This document shows positions 1-10,108 of a DNA stretch of 64,000 nucleotides, in pieces. This DNA comes from Synanceia verrucosa (taxonomy: Eukaryota; Chordata; Actinopteri; Perciformes; Synanceiidae), in contig CM056555.1 of the NCBI GenBank assembly GCA_029721515.1, positions 2,322,001 through 2,386,000 of the forward strand. The letters are read 5' to 3'. The notes under the pieces were generated by a model that was not told the DNA's origin, made no database searches, and saw only the letters and a list, made by a program, of their open reading frames with translations. The first letter of the stretch is position 1. Each line of letters opens with the position of its first letter. Position numbers and translations under genes: made by a program.

Positions 1-274
1 TTGCAATTTACAAACAGAAATTATTAGTATAAAAAAAACAGTTAGGCTAAAAATATATTGTGTGAGAAAATATATTTGAATTATTACAGCTATTGCACAG
101 AAAAATGATTGCACAGTTATTAAAGTTGAAGTTAAGTTAAACATTATTGCACATATACAGTTCATTGTACATATATTCCCTCGTCATCATTTTTGTACTG
201 TGTTGACGTACTGTAAAGAATTATAAAATGAAAATACTCAAACAAAGTGCAATTCCTTCAATTTGGTTTCCAGT

Positions 275-450
275 AGCTATAGTAGAATAGAAAAGAATAG
301 AATGTTTTTTTTTATTTATCATCCATTGGGGGAAATTCAGCTGCCATAGCAGCATAGACAAATTACAGTAATTACAAAAATAATAACAAAGGCAAAGACA
401 TAATAGAATAAGCAGTAATAATAGAATAAATATTTGCATTATGTACTAAA
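275..450 (-). repeat. Retroelement 3' tail, copy 1
   Basis: Read on the minus strand, the segment runs through a T-rich stretch into AATTTCCCCCAATGGATGAT, then AATAAA and TTCTATTC repeats. The same ending recurs in six or seven places in the window, in both orientations. This is typical of the 3' end of a non-LTR retroelement (LINE or dependent SINE); the family name is not established. Confidence 0.6.
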
Positions 451-659
451 TATCAAAGGAGGAAAATATATTTTTAGTTACAAATATTAAAGATAATTAT
501 TAGACAAATAATAAACATATAATGTATTTTTACTATATATATTATGTAGATGTAAACATACTTTGTTACATTCCACCAATGGAAACACACCAACTGGACT
601 TGATTTATGTTTGTTGAAAACATTTCACCTTGTGAATCTGTAAATATGTATCATTAATA

Positions 660-790
660 TTATTACTTTTCCATCACGTCATTATTGTTGTTTTATTGTT
701 TTTTTGTTATTGTTTTTCTTACACTGCTGTAACAAGTAAATTTCCCCAATGGAGATCAATAAAATATTCTGTTCTATTATGTTCAATCAA
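660..790 (+). repeat. Retroelement 3' tail, copy 2
   Basis: Ends in AAATTTCCCCAATGGAGATC, AATAAAATATTCTG and TTCTATT. Same tail as copies 1 and 3, in plus orientation. Confidence 0.6.
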
Positions 791-817
791 TATTAATCCA
801 GTCATATATTTTTTCCT

Positions 818-950
818 GAAAAAGAACAGAACGTTTTTTATTGGTCTCTCATTGGAGGAAATCACTTGTTACAGCAGAATAAACAAGTTAAGCAAGAAAA
901 ACAATAAAACAACAGTAATGAAAGAAAGCAATAATAATAGATATTTATAG
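818..950 (-). repeat. Retroelement 3' tail, copy 3
   Basis: On the minus strand: GCTGTAACAAGTGATTTCC, then CCAATGAGAG and AATAAAAAACG. It lies back to back with copy 2, tail against tail, so the pair makes a short imperfect inverted repeat. Confidence 0.55.
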
Positions 951-1282
951 TATGAACTAAAAAAATCTTAATGGCAAATTAAATCAAAATAAATACAATA
1001 TTCAGACTACGAATATGACTTATAAATTATGAAATATAAAATTTAAAATAAACAGTGACATTTTTGTGTTATGATGACAAATGCACATTTATGTTAACAT
1101 CATAATAAAGCCATTCTACATGATGAGTAATGCCAATAACCTACTTATGTTTTTTTACTAAAATATGAGTTTTACACTGTGGTATATCTACTTTTATTTC
1201 AACAACAATTATTTAGGACAGAACAATTATTTAGGACAGAACACAAAAGAATAATATTACAATATTATTTTGAAAGTGAGAA

Positions 1283-1331
1283 CCGGAAGTGGGTTTCTCT
1301 GTATTCTGTCTTAGGTGGCAAGATGGCGATG
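1283..1331 (+). promoter_or_regulatory. mrpl45: mrpl45 core promoter: ETS/GABP site and YY1-like element over the start codon
   Basis: CCGGAAGTG at 1283-1291 fits the ETS/GABP(NRF-2) consensus. CAAGATGGCG at 1319-1328 fits the YY1 motif and contains the initiator ATG, with A at -3. No TATA box is seen nearby. GABP plus YY1 close to the transcription start is a known arrangement for nuclear genes of mitochondrial proteins; the assignment here rests on motif match only. Confidence 0.6.
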
Positions 1332-1615
1332 CCCATGAGGAGGACGCTGGTAGCCCTTCACAGGGCAACATGTAGCAGTTTGAAGGTACTGAGACATTTA
1401 TTAACACCTTACATTAGTAAACACACTTAATTATTGTGTGTCGAAGCAGCCCGGTCGTTTGTTTGTTGTGAAACGCTTTGAACTGTCCGTAATCCTGACG
1501 GGGCTAGCATAGCTAACATTAGCTAACTGACAGGACACCAGAGATACAGAGAGGAATATTTACACCAGCGAAACAAGAAGAAAACAGAGTGGATGAAACG
1601 TTAGGAATGACCAAA

Positions 1616-1650
<35 letters not shown>

Positions 1651-2932
1651 CATAGCAAATTCAAATTATGTCAGTCACTCTTGTTTTATTACATTAAGTT
1701 AGGTTCATCTTTATTCTCATCACAAATATGACGAGTAGGCTACAAGGTAATGAAATGTATAAATAAATGGTAACATAGATGTAATGATACATATGCAGGA
1801 GTATATGTTATGGAATGATGTGAAAATATTTACAGTATATACAGAGGTTTTCGTTATACAACATAACATATAACATTTACAGTATATACAGAAGTACAAA
1901 ATGTGCAGTTTGAATGTACAGAAGTGCAGGGGCATTTTTATTATTTTTATAATTAGTGCAAACAGACCAAACTGTAACCTCAGTTGTTATATTTTAATTA
2001 CTGGACTGTAACTAAGTATTCAAGAACTCCTGAAGGTCAAATCTGAGGTACTTTTACTCCAGTAGTTCCATTTTGTCATACTTCTACTTCATACATCTCA
2101 GAGGCAAATCGTGCACTTTTTGCTGCAATGTGTCTGTCTGACAGCTTCAGTTATTTTGAAAATCAAGAGAAATTAAATTAATTTTTATTTTTTTTAAATT
2201 AAGACAATATGTTTTGTTTTAAATAAAACAATCCAACAGTTGCACGGTAACAGCTAAAATTATGAAATGACAGAAAATTAATTGGAAGCAATTCTATTAA
2301 TAATTTAGTAATTTTCATCAGTCCAGCTTCACCAACGTGAGGATTTGCAGTTTATATATATATATAATACATTTCTGTTGCATAACTGCTGCAAAACAGT
2401 TTCCCTTCAGGATAAATAAAGTGTCATCTTATAAAACTTTATTCTCTCAGAATGCTGAGGCGTCTCTGGACGTGCGGCAACCCATCCCACTTTACTTGCC
2501 GGTCCGGACTAAGAAGCGCTACTTCATCCCTCCAGCTGTGAGGCTGAAGCAGAACAATGGGAAAGACACGGAGGCCAGAGCCAAAGCAGCAGGCATCGTG
2601 TTCAGGCAGCAGTACCTGGAGAGACCCATCAACATCGCCTGCACTGGTAATGATGGTTTATGTCGTTACTGCTGATGTGGAAATCTGATCTTTCAGTTTC
2701 AGATGGTTGAATGGTAAGAGCTTCATTGTGGTTTACATATCAAATACAATATATCCCAGTATGTAAGACAAAAGACAAGACAAAAAAAACAATATATATC
2801 ACAGTCACAGACAGATAGAATAATGAAAATGAGGATTGGTAAGTTTGAGTTTATTGTAAAGAGTATGAAAAACTGCCATTGGATGCCTGGTCATTCAGAT
2901 ATATCCAAATCGTACACACACATATATATATC

Positions 2933-2985
<53 letters not shown>

Positions 2986-5900
2986 GTGTCACGTTAACTC
3001 TCTGAGTGCCATGGACGCATATTTACGTTAAAGTGTTTTTTCAGCAGCTGGCACAAGAGGGCGCTCTCACACAGCCTGTGAGTAATGTTGGGGCTTCTGG
3101 GATTTGTAGTCAGAGCATAAAGAGACAGTATACACCACAGAGATCAAAACAGGAAGTGGAGACGATCGAGATTAGAGAGCAAAACAAACAGAATCTGAAT
3201 AAAATCGGAATAAAAACAAACATTTTTTTCATGATGAAATAGAGAGTCTCTTTTTTTCCATTTGAGCTATTCACTGTTTTCAGAGACATAGTACTAAATA
3301 TTCTGTGGGTCTAGAAATATGACTCAAAATGGACAAAAACACTGGAACAAGGTACTTTCTGTTTTATAAAACAGCTGGAACTCAATGAGTTAAGATGGAA
3401 AAGAAGAACTTTGTCTTCTTACATGCAATGAAAAATGGTTTAATAGAAAAAGATGCTATTAATTTAGAGGATGTGGTGTCAGTTGTGGGATGAAGTTGCA
3501 CTCTTGTCCTCAAATGTCCAAACCAGGACTCCTGTTGTTGTTGTTATTATTATTTATAATAAATGCTGGTTCACAACCCCAAACTGTGGCGCTTCTCCTC
3601 ATCAATCAGACGTTATCAGTGTATTTTCTAATCCCTCTGCTGGCTGAATGGTTCTTTCTGATCGATCATCCCCTCCTGATTGTTTCTACCAGCGGGAATC
3701 TTCGACCCCTACATCCCCCCAGAGGGCGACGCTCGTCTTTCTTCTCTGTCTAAAGAAGGCCTGAAACAGCGGACCGAACAGCTGCGACAGAGCGCTGCCT
3801 CACAGCTGGCGTAAGACTGTTTCTCTAACTCCTCATACTGCTCCTGTAACGATGGTTTTCTGGTCAAGCATCTGGAAAAATGTGAGAAAGCTCAATTTCT
3901 CTTGTTTTAATGTTGCTCCTCACAGGATTCGTAAAATCAAAGAGCACGACTCGGAGTTCACAACGAAGGGTTTTGCAGAGCTAGCTCAAGAAATCTTCAT
4001 TGAAGCCCACGACGCACTGTCTCAGTAAGGAGATGAACTCATGCTGAATATCTCGTTATCGAGGTTAGAGATGGACTCATGTGGCCTTCAGCTGGGGAAG
4101 CACTCAGAGAAAAAAGAAAGGTCCTTTATTGGTGACAGATTTAGGTGAATTACTGGCTTTGTTCTACTTTGAGCTGCTTCTCAGAGCACATCTGTGCAGA
4201 GCTGATGTACGTTCAGTGTTAAGATAAGAGTCTGAAAACTTATTTTCAGTCAGAGATTCACTCAGTTTAGAAAACAGTGAAGAGTTGAGCTGGTTGAACA
4301 ACCTTCTGATGACTGAAAGACGACGACTGGGACACATTTTATAAGTGATAAAGGTCACAAACAAAGTTTGATTTGTGAACATATATATATATTTTGCTAA
4401 GATAATTATGAAAGTTGCTTTCTAAAAGTAACAGAAGAAACATAAAGTAATGTACAGAATTCTTTAAATGTTCAGTCTTTACCAGGGTTTTATTTGAGCG
4501 TTCTACTTTAAAGAAACTTAAAAATCCACTGTCAAATGCAGTTAAAACCTCCAGACCTGAAGTCAATATTGTTTTCTATCAACTATTAAATTCATTCTGC
4601 ACATTTCTTTTAAGTTTATATTTTACAGTGGGCCTGAGCCACGGTCATGCAGTGAAACATTATGCTTCGGAAAATTTGGGGTAAATTTAGAAGGACGATT
4701 AATATTGACTGTTTTTACAGGTTCAACAAGGAGAAGCTCCACTCTCTGGTGACAGAAAGGTGTTATCCTGTAAGTTCTTCTTCCAAACATTTGTCCCAGT
4801 TATTTTTCCTCCTCTCACCACTCCTCTGTCCTGTGTCCAGGAGATGACGAGAGGAAACCGCTACAAGACGATCAGATGGCAGTTTGTCGAGTCGCTGGAG
4901 CCGCCCAAAGTGGTCCATGCCCGCTGTCCCGACATGGTCACCAAGGGCAACGTGTACGGCCAGGTGACGGTCCGCATGCACAGCAAACAGGTACGATTTG
5001 GATGTGATTCTGAGCAGTTTTGTGGTTTGACTGCATTACAATCAGGATTTATGGGATTCTTCTGCTTGTCCTGCAGACTCTGGCCATCTATGACCGCTTT
5101 GGGAGACTGATGCTGGGCAGCGAGGAGCAGCCGAAGGATGTCTTGGAGTATCTGGTCATAGAACGGCACCTCGTAAACCCCTACGGCCGATGGAGGTTAC
5201 ATGGAAAAATAGTGCCATCCTGGGCCCCGGCCAAAGACCCAATTATTAAGGTGACCTCTGCTCTGCACTGGATGACCACATTTAGCTTTCAGTCAAAGAA
5301 AAAGGCAGAAGTCCAAGGCATACTTAAATTTAAAAAGCTTTATTAACTGGCTAGTCCATTTTCAGTATGATTTTCTTATTTTTCAGTAAATTATTTTCCT
5401 CTTTCTTGCCACGTAATGCTTTTAAACATCATCCCCTAAAATAGAGGTTTGGTTTCGGTCCATATACTTCAAAAAGTGGTTTGGACTCCCTGTCCTGTTA
5501 TTAAAGAAGTATTTACCCTCCACAGCGCGACAGGTTACCGTCTATTAGCGTCATCTAGTGAACACAACCGCAGTCAGTTCAGCAACCCTGTGGTGAAGGT
5601 TACGAAATGTTTTTATCAGCGCGGCAGATTAAATATCAGCAAAATCTCTGCAACAATTACAGAACAGTTATAGAACTTAATATTATCTCATCGAGTGCCA
5701 GCTATTTTCTAAAACAGAAAGTGTCTTGTTCCAGCGTTTTTGCTCATTTTGAGTCATATTTCTAGCCCCACAGAATATTTTGTACTATGTCTCTGAAAAC
5801 ACTGAATATCTCAAATGAAAGAAGAGACTCTCTACTTCATCATGAAAAAAATGTTTGTTTTTACCTTGTTCCATTCTTGTATTATCAGAGGTAGAGTAGA

Positions 5901-8057
5901 GGACACTTTCACCAAAATCACAACTTTTTCTCCACATTCTGTTTGTTTTGCTCTCTAATCTCGATCGTCTCCACTTCCTGTTTTGATCTCTGTGGTGTAT
6001 ACCGTCTCTTTATACTCTGACTACATCTCCCAGAAGCCTTCTGCAGCCTGTGGGTAATTCTGGGGCTTTGACATGTTATTACGTCGATGGCACTCAGAGT
6101 TAATGAGGGGAGGATTTCTTTCACTACTGTTGTATTTGACTGCATCATTTTTAGCCACAGTACCTAATAAACTGGCCCAAAAGAGCAAACAATGCTCAAA
6201 AACTGAAATATTTAGCATATTCTGATCATCTCCAGAGCTGCAGTGAATTATCAGTTTGAGTATTTTTTCTTTCTTTTTTTTTTTTTTTTAAACACATCTT
6301 TATTGGTTTTGTATTCATATACACATCCAACACTTTAAACATGTGGTGGTAATGAAAATATTAATAATACAGAAAAGGTTAACAATTTAAATGACCTAAC
6401 AAAATAAATAATAATTTAAAAAAAAAACAACAATTAGTCAGCAAATTACTGAGCAGTAAGTAATGAGTATTTTCTTGATTTCAAATCAAAATCATGACCC
6501 CAAGAATCAGAATCAACTTGAATCATGAGAAAGTGAAATATTCCCATCTTAAACCAGAAAGAGCGAACATGAACCTGGTTTTCCTGGTCGCTCGCTGAGC
6601 TCCAGATTGAGTGACGGGACTCTTCTGACCTCATTGTGTTGCTCACTAAGTGGATGCAGGATTATACCAAATTTCTCCTCAGCGTTTATTTCCTCATTTC
6701 CATCACATAGCTAATATTTAGTAGAATATATCAGACATGCAGGAATGTGACGTTGTGGCTCTATCCCTCTCTGAATCACTGCAGCTCTGACTTTTAATGA
6801 CCTGGTACGACAAAACAAAGTGTGTCAATGAGCATGAAAACATGCAGAGCCTAGTTAGATTACCTGATTACCAGGCTGGAATAGAAGTTGACTTGCATTA
6901 TACACATCACTGCAAAACGTGGAATATAATCACCTTAAATCTGTGAGTCAGCCCTGATACAGCAGACAGATGGAGCAGTAGGTGGTGTTTCTTACCCTCA
7001 GACACCGTCTTCATTCTCATACAGACTAAAGATACCATGGATATTTGTTTAACATCAATAAGATGCTTGTTAACAATGCATTCTGTATTCTGTATCAATT
7101 GTCTTTACCATTAGAAGATATTTTCACTTTATACTTTAAATTCTTTCCTCCCAGTTTTTCCCCTCCATGTGTCAGGGTTCTTGCGGTTCCTTCAAAACTC
7201 TTAAATTAAAATGCGGGTAATAAATTCTTAAATTTACTGTAAATTTGCTGTAGGTATTAAATTTTCAGATGGTGCATTTAATGCCAATAGGAAAACAGTA
7301 TTCAGAGCTTTACTGCAATTTTGCACATTATTTTTCTTCACTTCTTTGCTCTTGAAAGTTGTGAAGTTGTAGAAAAAAGTTAAATGTCATGCCTTCGTTG
7401 TTGCAAGTGTTAAAGGGCTGAAAAAAATCATAAAAAAGTATTTGAGATTAATCAGTTATCAGATTTTTTTTCCTGCTAAATATCGATATCAGCATCGGCC
7501 TCAAAAACTCCATATTGGTCGGGCCCTTCAATAAGTTGGCTATTTTCTCCCAAAGAATTTTTTGAGACATTGTTGGGTCTTAAATTATATTAAATTTGAC
7601 TTTAAAATGGTGCAGGAACCCTGTGTGTAACGCCACAGATATCTTCAAATTCAGCTGCACCGCACCTCTGAGGTGTGACTAATTCTTTGTGGTTATTTCA
7701 GGCTCGGCAACCTGTCAATCACAATCTGTCACACCAGCTGACAAATGAAAAGCGTCCATCAGCTGTAGGCCACGAAATTAAATCAGGAACGAAAAAACAG
7801 ATTTGACGCAGACGCAACTGCTCTTGTATCTGGAGGCTGCAGCTGGTGAAGTTAACTTCAGCCCAGGAGCAACAGTTCATTTCACAGTGTTGTTGAAGTC
7901 AGCCATCTTGATCGTGAAGGTAATAAATGATGCTAATCTGCTCCTCTTTCTCTCCCAGACCATCATGATTCCCGGTCCAGAGCTGAAACCAGACCAAGAA
8001 TTCGAGGCCCTCAACTATCAAGTTCCCAAACCAGCGGCGGTTCAGTGGAATAAATAG
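1323..8057 (+). CDS. mrpl45: Mitochondrial ribosomal protein L45 (39S subunit), complete, 8 exons
   Basis: Seen: coding exons 1323-1385, 2451-2646, 3693-3810, 3926-4024, 4721-4769, 4841-4990, 5077-5250 and 7959-8057 (stop TAG). All are bounded by AG/GT and keep one frame, giving 948 nt and 315 residues. The protein matches vertebrate MRPL45 (human about 306 residues) through blocks such as RPINIACTAGIFDPYIPPEG, FVESLEPPKVVHARC, GNVYGQVTVRMHSKQTLAIY, DRFGRLMLG and NPYGRWRLHGKIVPSWAP, and ends in IMIPGPELKPDQEFEALNY. Known: MRPL45 has a Tim44-like fold, sits near the exit tunnel of the mitochondrial large subunit and helps seat the ribosome on the inner membrane. The first 21 residues are basic (MRR, HR) with no acidic residue, as expected for a matrix presequence. 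The start is the first ATG, after an ETS site and inside a YY1-like AAGATGGCG. Exon 5 is only 49 nt. Introns 2 and 7 hold an inverted pair of short transposons. The neighbour gpr179 converges on it. Confidence 0.95.
1618..1648 (+). repeat. (CA)n microsatellite
   Basis: About 15 uninterrupted CA units in mrpl45 intron 1. Confidence 0.95.
2921..2982 (+). repeat. (AT)n microsatellite
   Basis: About 60 bp of mostly pure TA dinucleotides in mrpl45 intron 2, directly before the TTAA-flanked element at 2994. Confidence 0.95.
2994..3393 (+). mobile_element. Non-autonomous TTAA-flanked DNA transposon (piggyBac-like), copy A
   Basis: A 400-bp segment bounded on both sides by TTAA. The left end reads CTCTCTGAGTGCCATGG; the right end, reverse-complemented, reads CTCATTGAGTTCCAGC, so the ends form an imperfect inverted repeat of about 16 bp. 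No transposase frame is present. TTAA target duplication is the hallmark of piggyBac-type elements. A second copy lies in reverse orientation at 5683-6103. It sits in mrpl45 intron 2. Confidence 0.7.
5683..6103 (-). mobile_element. Non-autonomous TTAA-flanked DNA transposon (piggyBac-like), copy B
   Basis: Reverse-orientation copy of the element at 2994-3393. They share the internal block with GATCAAAACAGGAAGTGGAG and GACGATCGAGATTAGAGAGC. The right boundary is an intact TTAA (6100-6103); the left is TTAT (5683-5686), one base off. It is about 20 bp longer than copy A because of an internal indel. It lies in mrpl45 intron 7. Confidence 0.7.
6260..6440 (-). repeat. Poly(T)-started retroelement fragment
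   Basis: About 15 T residues are followed by AAACACATCTTTATTGG. On the minus strand this reads as an A-tailed 3' end with AATAAA-like signals. A similar T-rich start occurs near 58670. The family is unknown. Confidence 0.35.
7173..7623. mobile_element. hAT-like miniature element in mrpl45 intron 7
   Basis: The left end CAGGGTTCTTGC and the right end GCAGGAACCCTG are near-perfect inverted repeats 451 bp apart, with TGTGT on both outer flanks. CAGGGTTCYTGC ends are common for short hAT-type elements in fish. No coding capacity. Inside, near 7485-7525, is a second repeat motif (ATCGATATCAGCATCGGCC), so the element may be nested or composite. Confidence 0.55.
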
Positions 8058-10108
8058 TCCACCAGGTGGCGCCGCTCTTTGCATCAAACATCACACACCA
8101 AATGCTCTTTAAATTCTGGCTCTGGCTGATTTGTTTGTCCACTTTGGCAGGAAAACTGAGCTTCCTTTGGGACTCTGGTCTGTTTGAAAAACACTGGAAG
8201 CAGTAGATAAGTTTCAGGATGAACAAACTGCATCACCACACATTAGTCACATAATAATATTAACAAATTTGTTTCACACATTTTCAAATAAAAAGTGTAT
8301 AGATCTCCAGAAACGGAATGGTTTATTTCTGCAATGAATATACTGCATGTTGACCTCAGGAAATACAAAAATAAAATTCCATCTGCGTCTCTTCACACCA
8401 GTAGATTTCATTGGATATTTCTTTCATAGAAAATATTACATTCCAAATTTAAAAACAGAACGTGGGCTGTTTCTATGCAAATCAAGGGATGTGTTACAAT
8501 ATGTTCATTTTTTTTTTTCCATCATGACAACAAATTACAGCACGCTTGCTCAAAAGACGCCGACATGCAACAATGCTCACAAAACTAGGTCACTGCATTG
8601 ACAAAAAAAAAAAGAAATAATTGTCGCAGTGTTTAAACGATGAAATCACTGAATGAAACAAAATCACTGCAGCTGTTACAGACAGACTGTAAAACTGAGG
8701 CCTGTTAACACATTTCTGGTGTCAACATTTCACTCTACAACATCAGTACAGAAAAACTGTCAACATCACAGTTTTTATTCACCATGAAACTTTTTTTTTA
8801 ACCATTTTAAAAAGTTGCAACCGTCTGAATCTGAAGAAATTTAGAGTAATGAATCTGTAAAATAGTACTCACTTAATATCAAAAATGTAATGTAGGAACA
8901 CATGAAAAGAAACCGTAAGCTAATAATAAATATATCTAATAGCCATATGTTATCTTTGATTAAATCATAATTTGTCATTAATATCCATCTGCGTCATAGT
9001 GATGCCACACAGAAGAATTTCTCATACAGAAGTAGAATATTTGTGAATATTATTGTGTTGACAAAAATGTATTTTTTTCCCAGCGATGACCAAAATGACT
9101 GATATCAATATCTGCATAAAGAACCCTGACCGAAACCTTAGCTAGCAATTATTCAACCAATAAGGGTCAACCCTATTTATTATTTAGTCTTTACCTCCAT
9201 AACTCACATTATTTGATTGCATGTCAGATGAGAAAACAGGTCAGGATGCTGCAACAAAATGTTCTTTAAAATTTACCACGTATATAAACAATATGTATGT
9301 TTCACGACAGGTTAAACTGTCCAGTGCATATAAAGTTATAACATGACTTTATAAATGATTAGAAAAAAAATTATGCAGTTTTTTCTCTGTCTTGATTTTA
9401 TGGTGATTTTTGTACTTATTTGGCATTGTTTCATTAAAGTGGTGGAATGTTCTTTTCACCATTATTAATGAATTAAAAGTGAGAAAGTAATAATTGTCAT
9501 CATTAAATCAGGTATGCATAGTTTTATTCATCATTAATAATTCATATAAATGTGGTTTGATATCTGCTTTCTTTGTCTTTGAAAATAAGTTTCACACAGA
9601 AGAGCAAAATAATTTTGCTGGTGCTGGTTAATCCTCCTTCTGTTAGATCCTTTGCAGTATTTGTGATTTTTGACTAGTTAAGTTTCAGTTTGTTTGTGAC
9701 GAAATCCACCTCCGCCATGGGTCCAACATACCGTACGTAAATGGCAAGTATGTAAACTGTCACCTAAAATCATACAAAGACACAAAAAACAATTTGACTT
9801 AAAAAGAGGAAGAGGGTAGAAGCAGGAAGAAAAGGGACATAAACACCTTGGATGCCCCTCCATCAGCCAGTCTGTCTGCAGCTCATTGCATGTTTAATAC
9901 GGGACATAATGCAATGTGTGCAGCAGCTAAAAGAAAAATTACTGTCAGATTTGGGCAACTAGTGTCTATTACAGGCTTCTTCTTGACCCAAATGGATTGT
10001 CCAACCTGAAACCCCCCCCCCCCCGACCATCAAAATGGTTTCATGGAGTCCACTTTCCCTTTGATCGAGTGAAAGGGTGGGTTGAAACAAAATCTGGCAA
10101 GATTTAGA
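8058..10108. other. Convergent mrpl45/gpr179 intergenic region
   Basis: Holds the 3' UTRs of two convergent genes. TTTATT at 9523-9528 and 9176-9181 are candidate gpr179 poly(A) signals on the minus strand. A run of 13 C lies at 10012-10024, just past the gpr179 stop. No further gene was recognised. Confidence 0.5.
8287..8292 (+). promoter_or_regulatory. mrpl45: Probable mrpl45 polyadenylation signal
   Basis: AATAAA occurs 230 bp after the mrpl45 stop codon and is the first canonical hexamer downstream. The 3' end was not confirmed by transcript data. Confidence 0.5.

Larger units (their letters stand above)
1..1282. other. AT-rich sequence upstream of mrpl45 with retroelement tails
   Basis: No gene was recognised. 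The stretch is AT-rich and carries three copies of a fish retroelement 3' tail (listed separately). The open frames are short, low-complexity and unlike any family I know. Confidence 0.6.
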
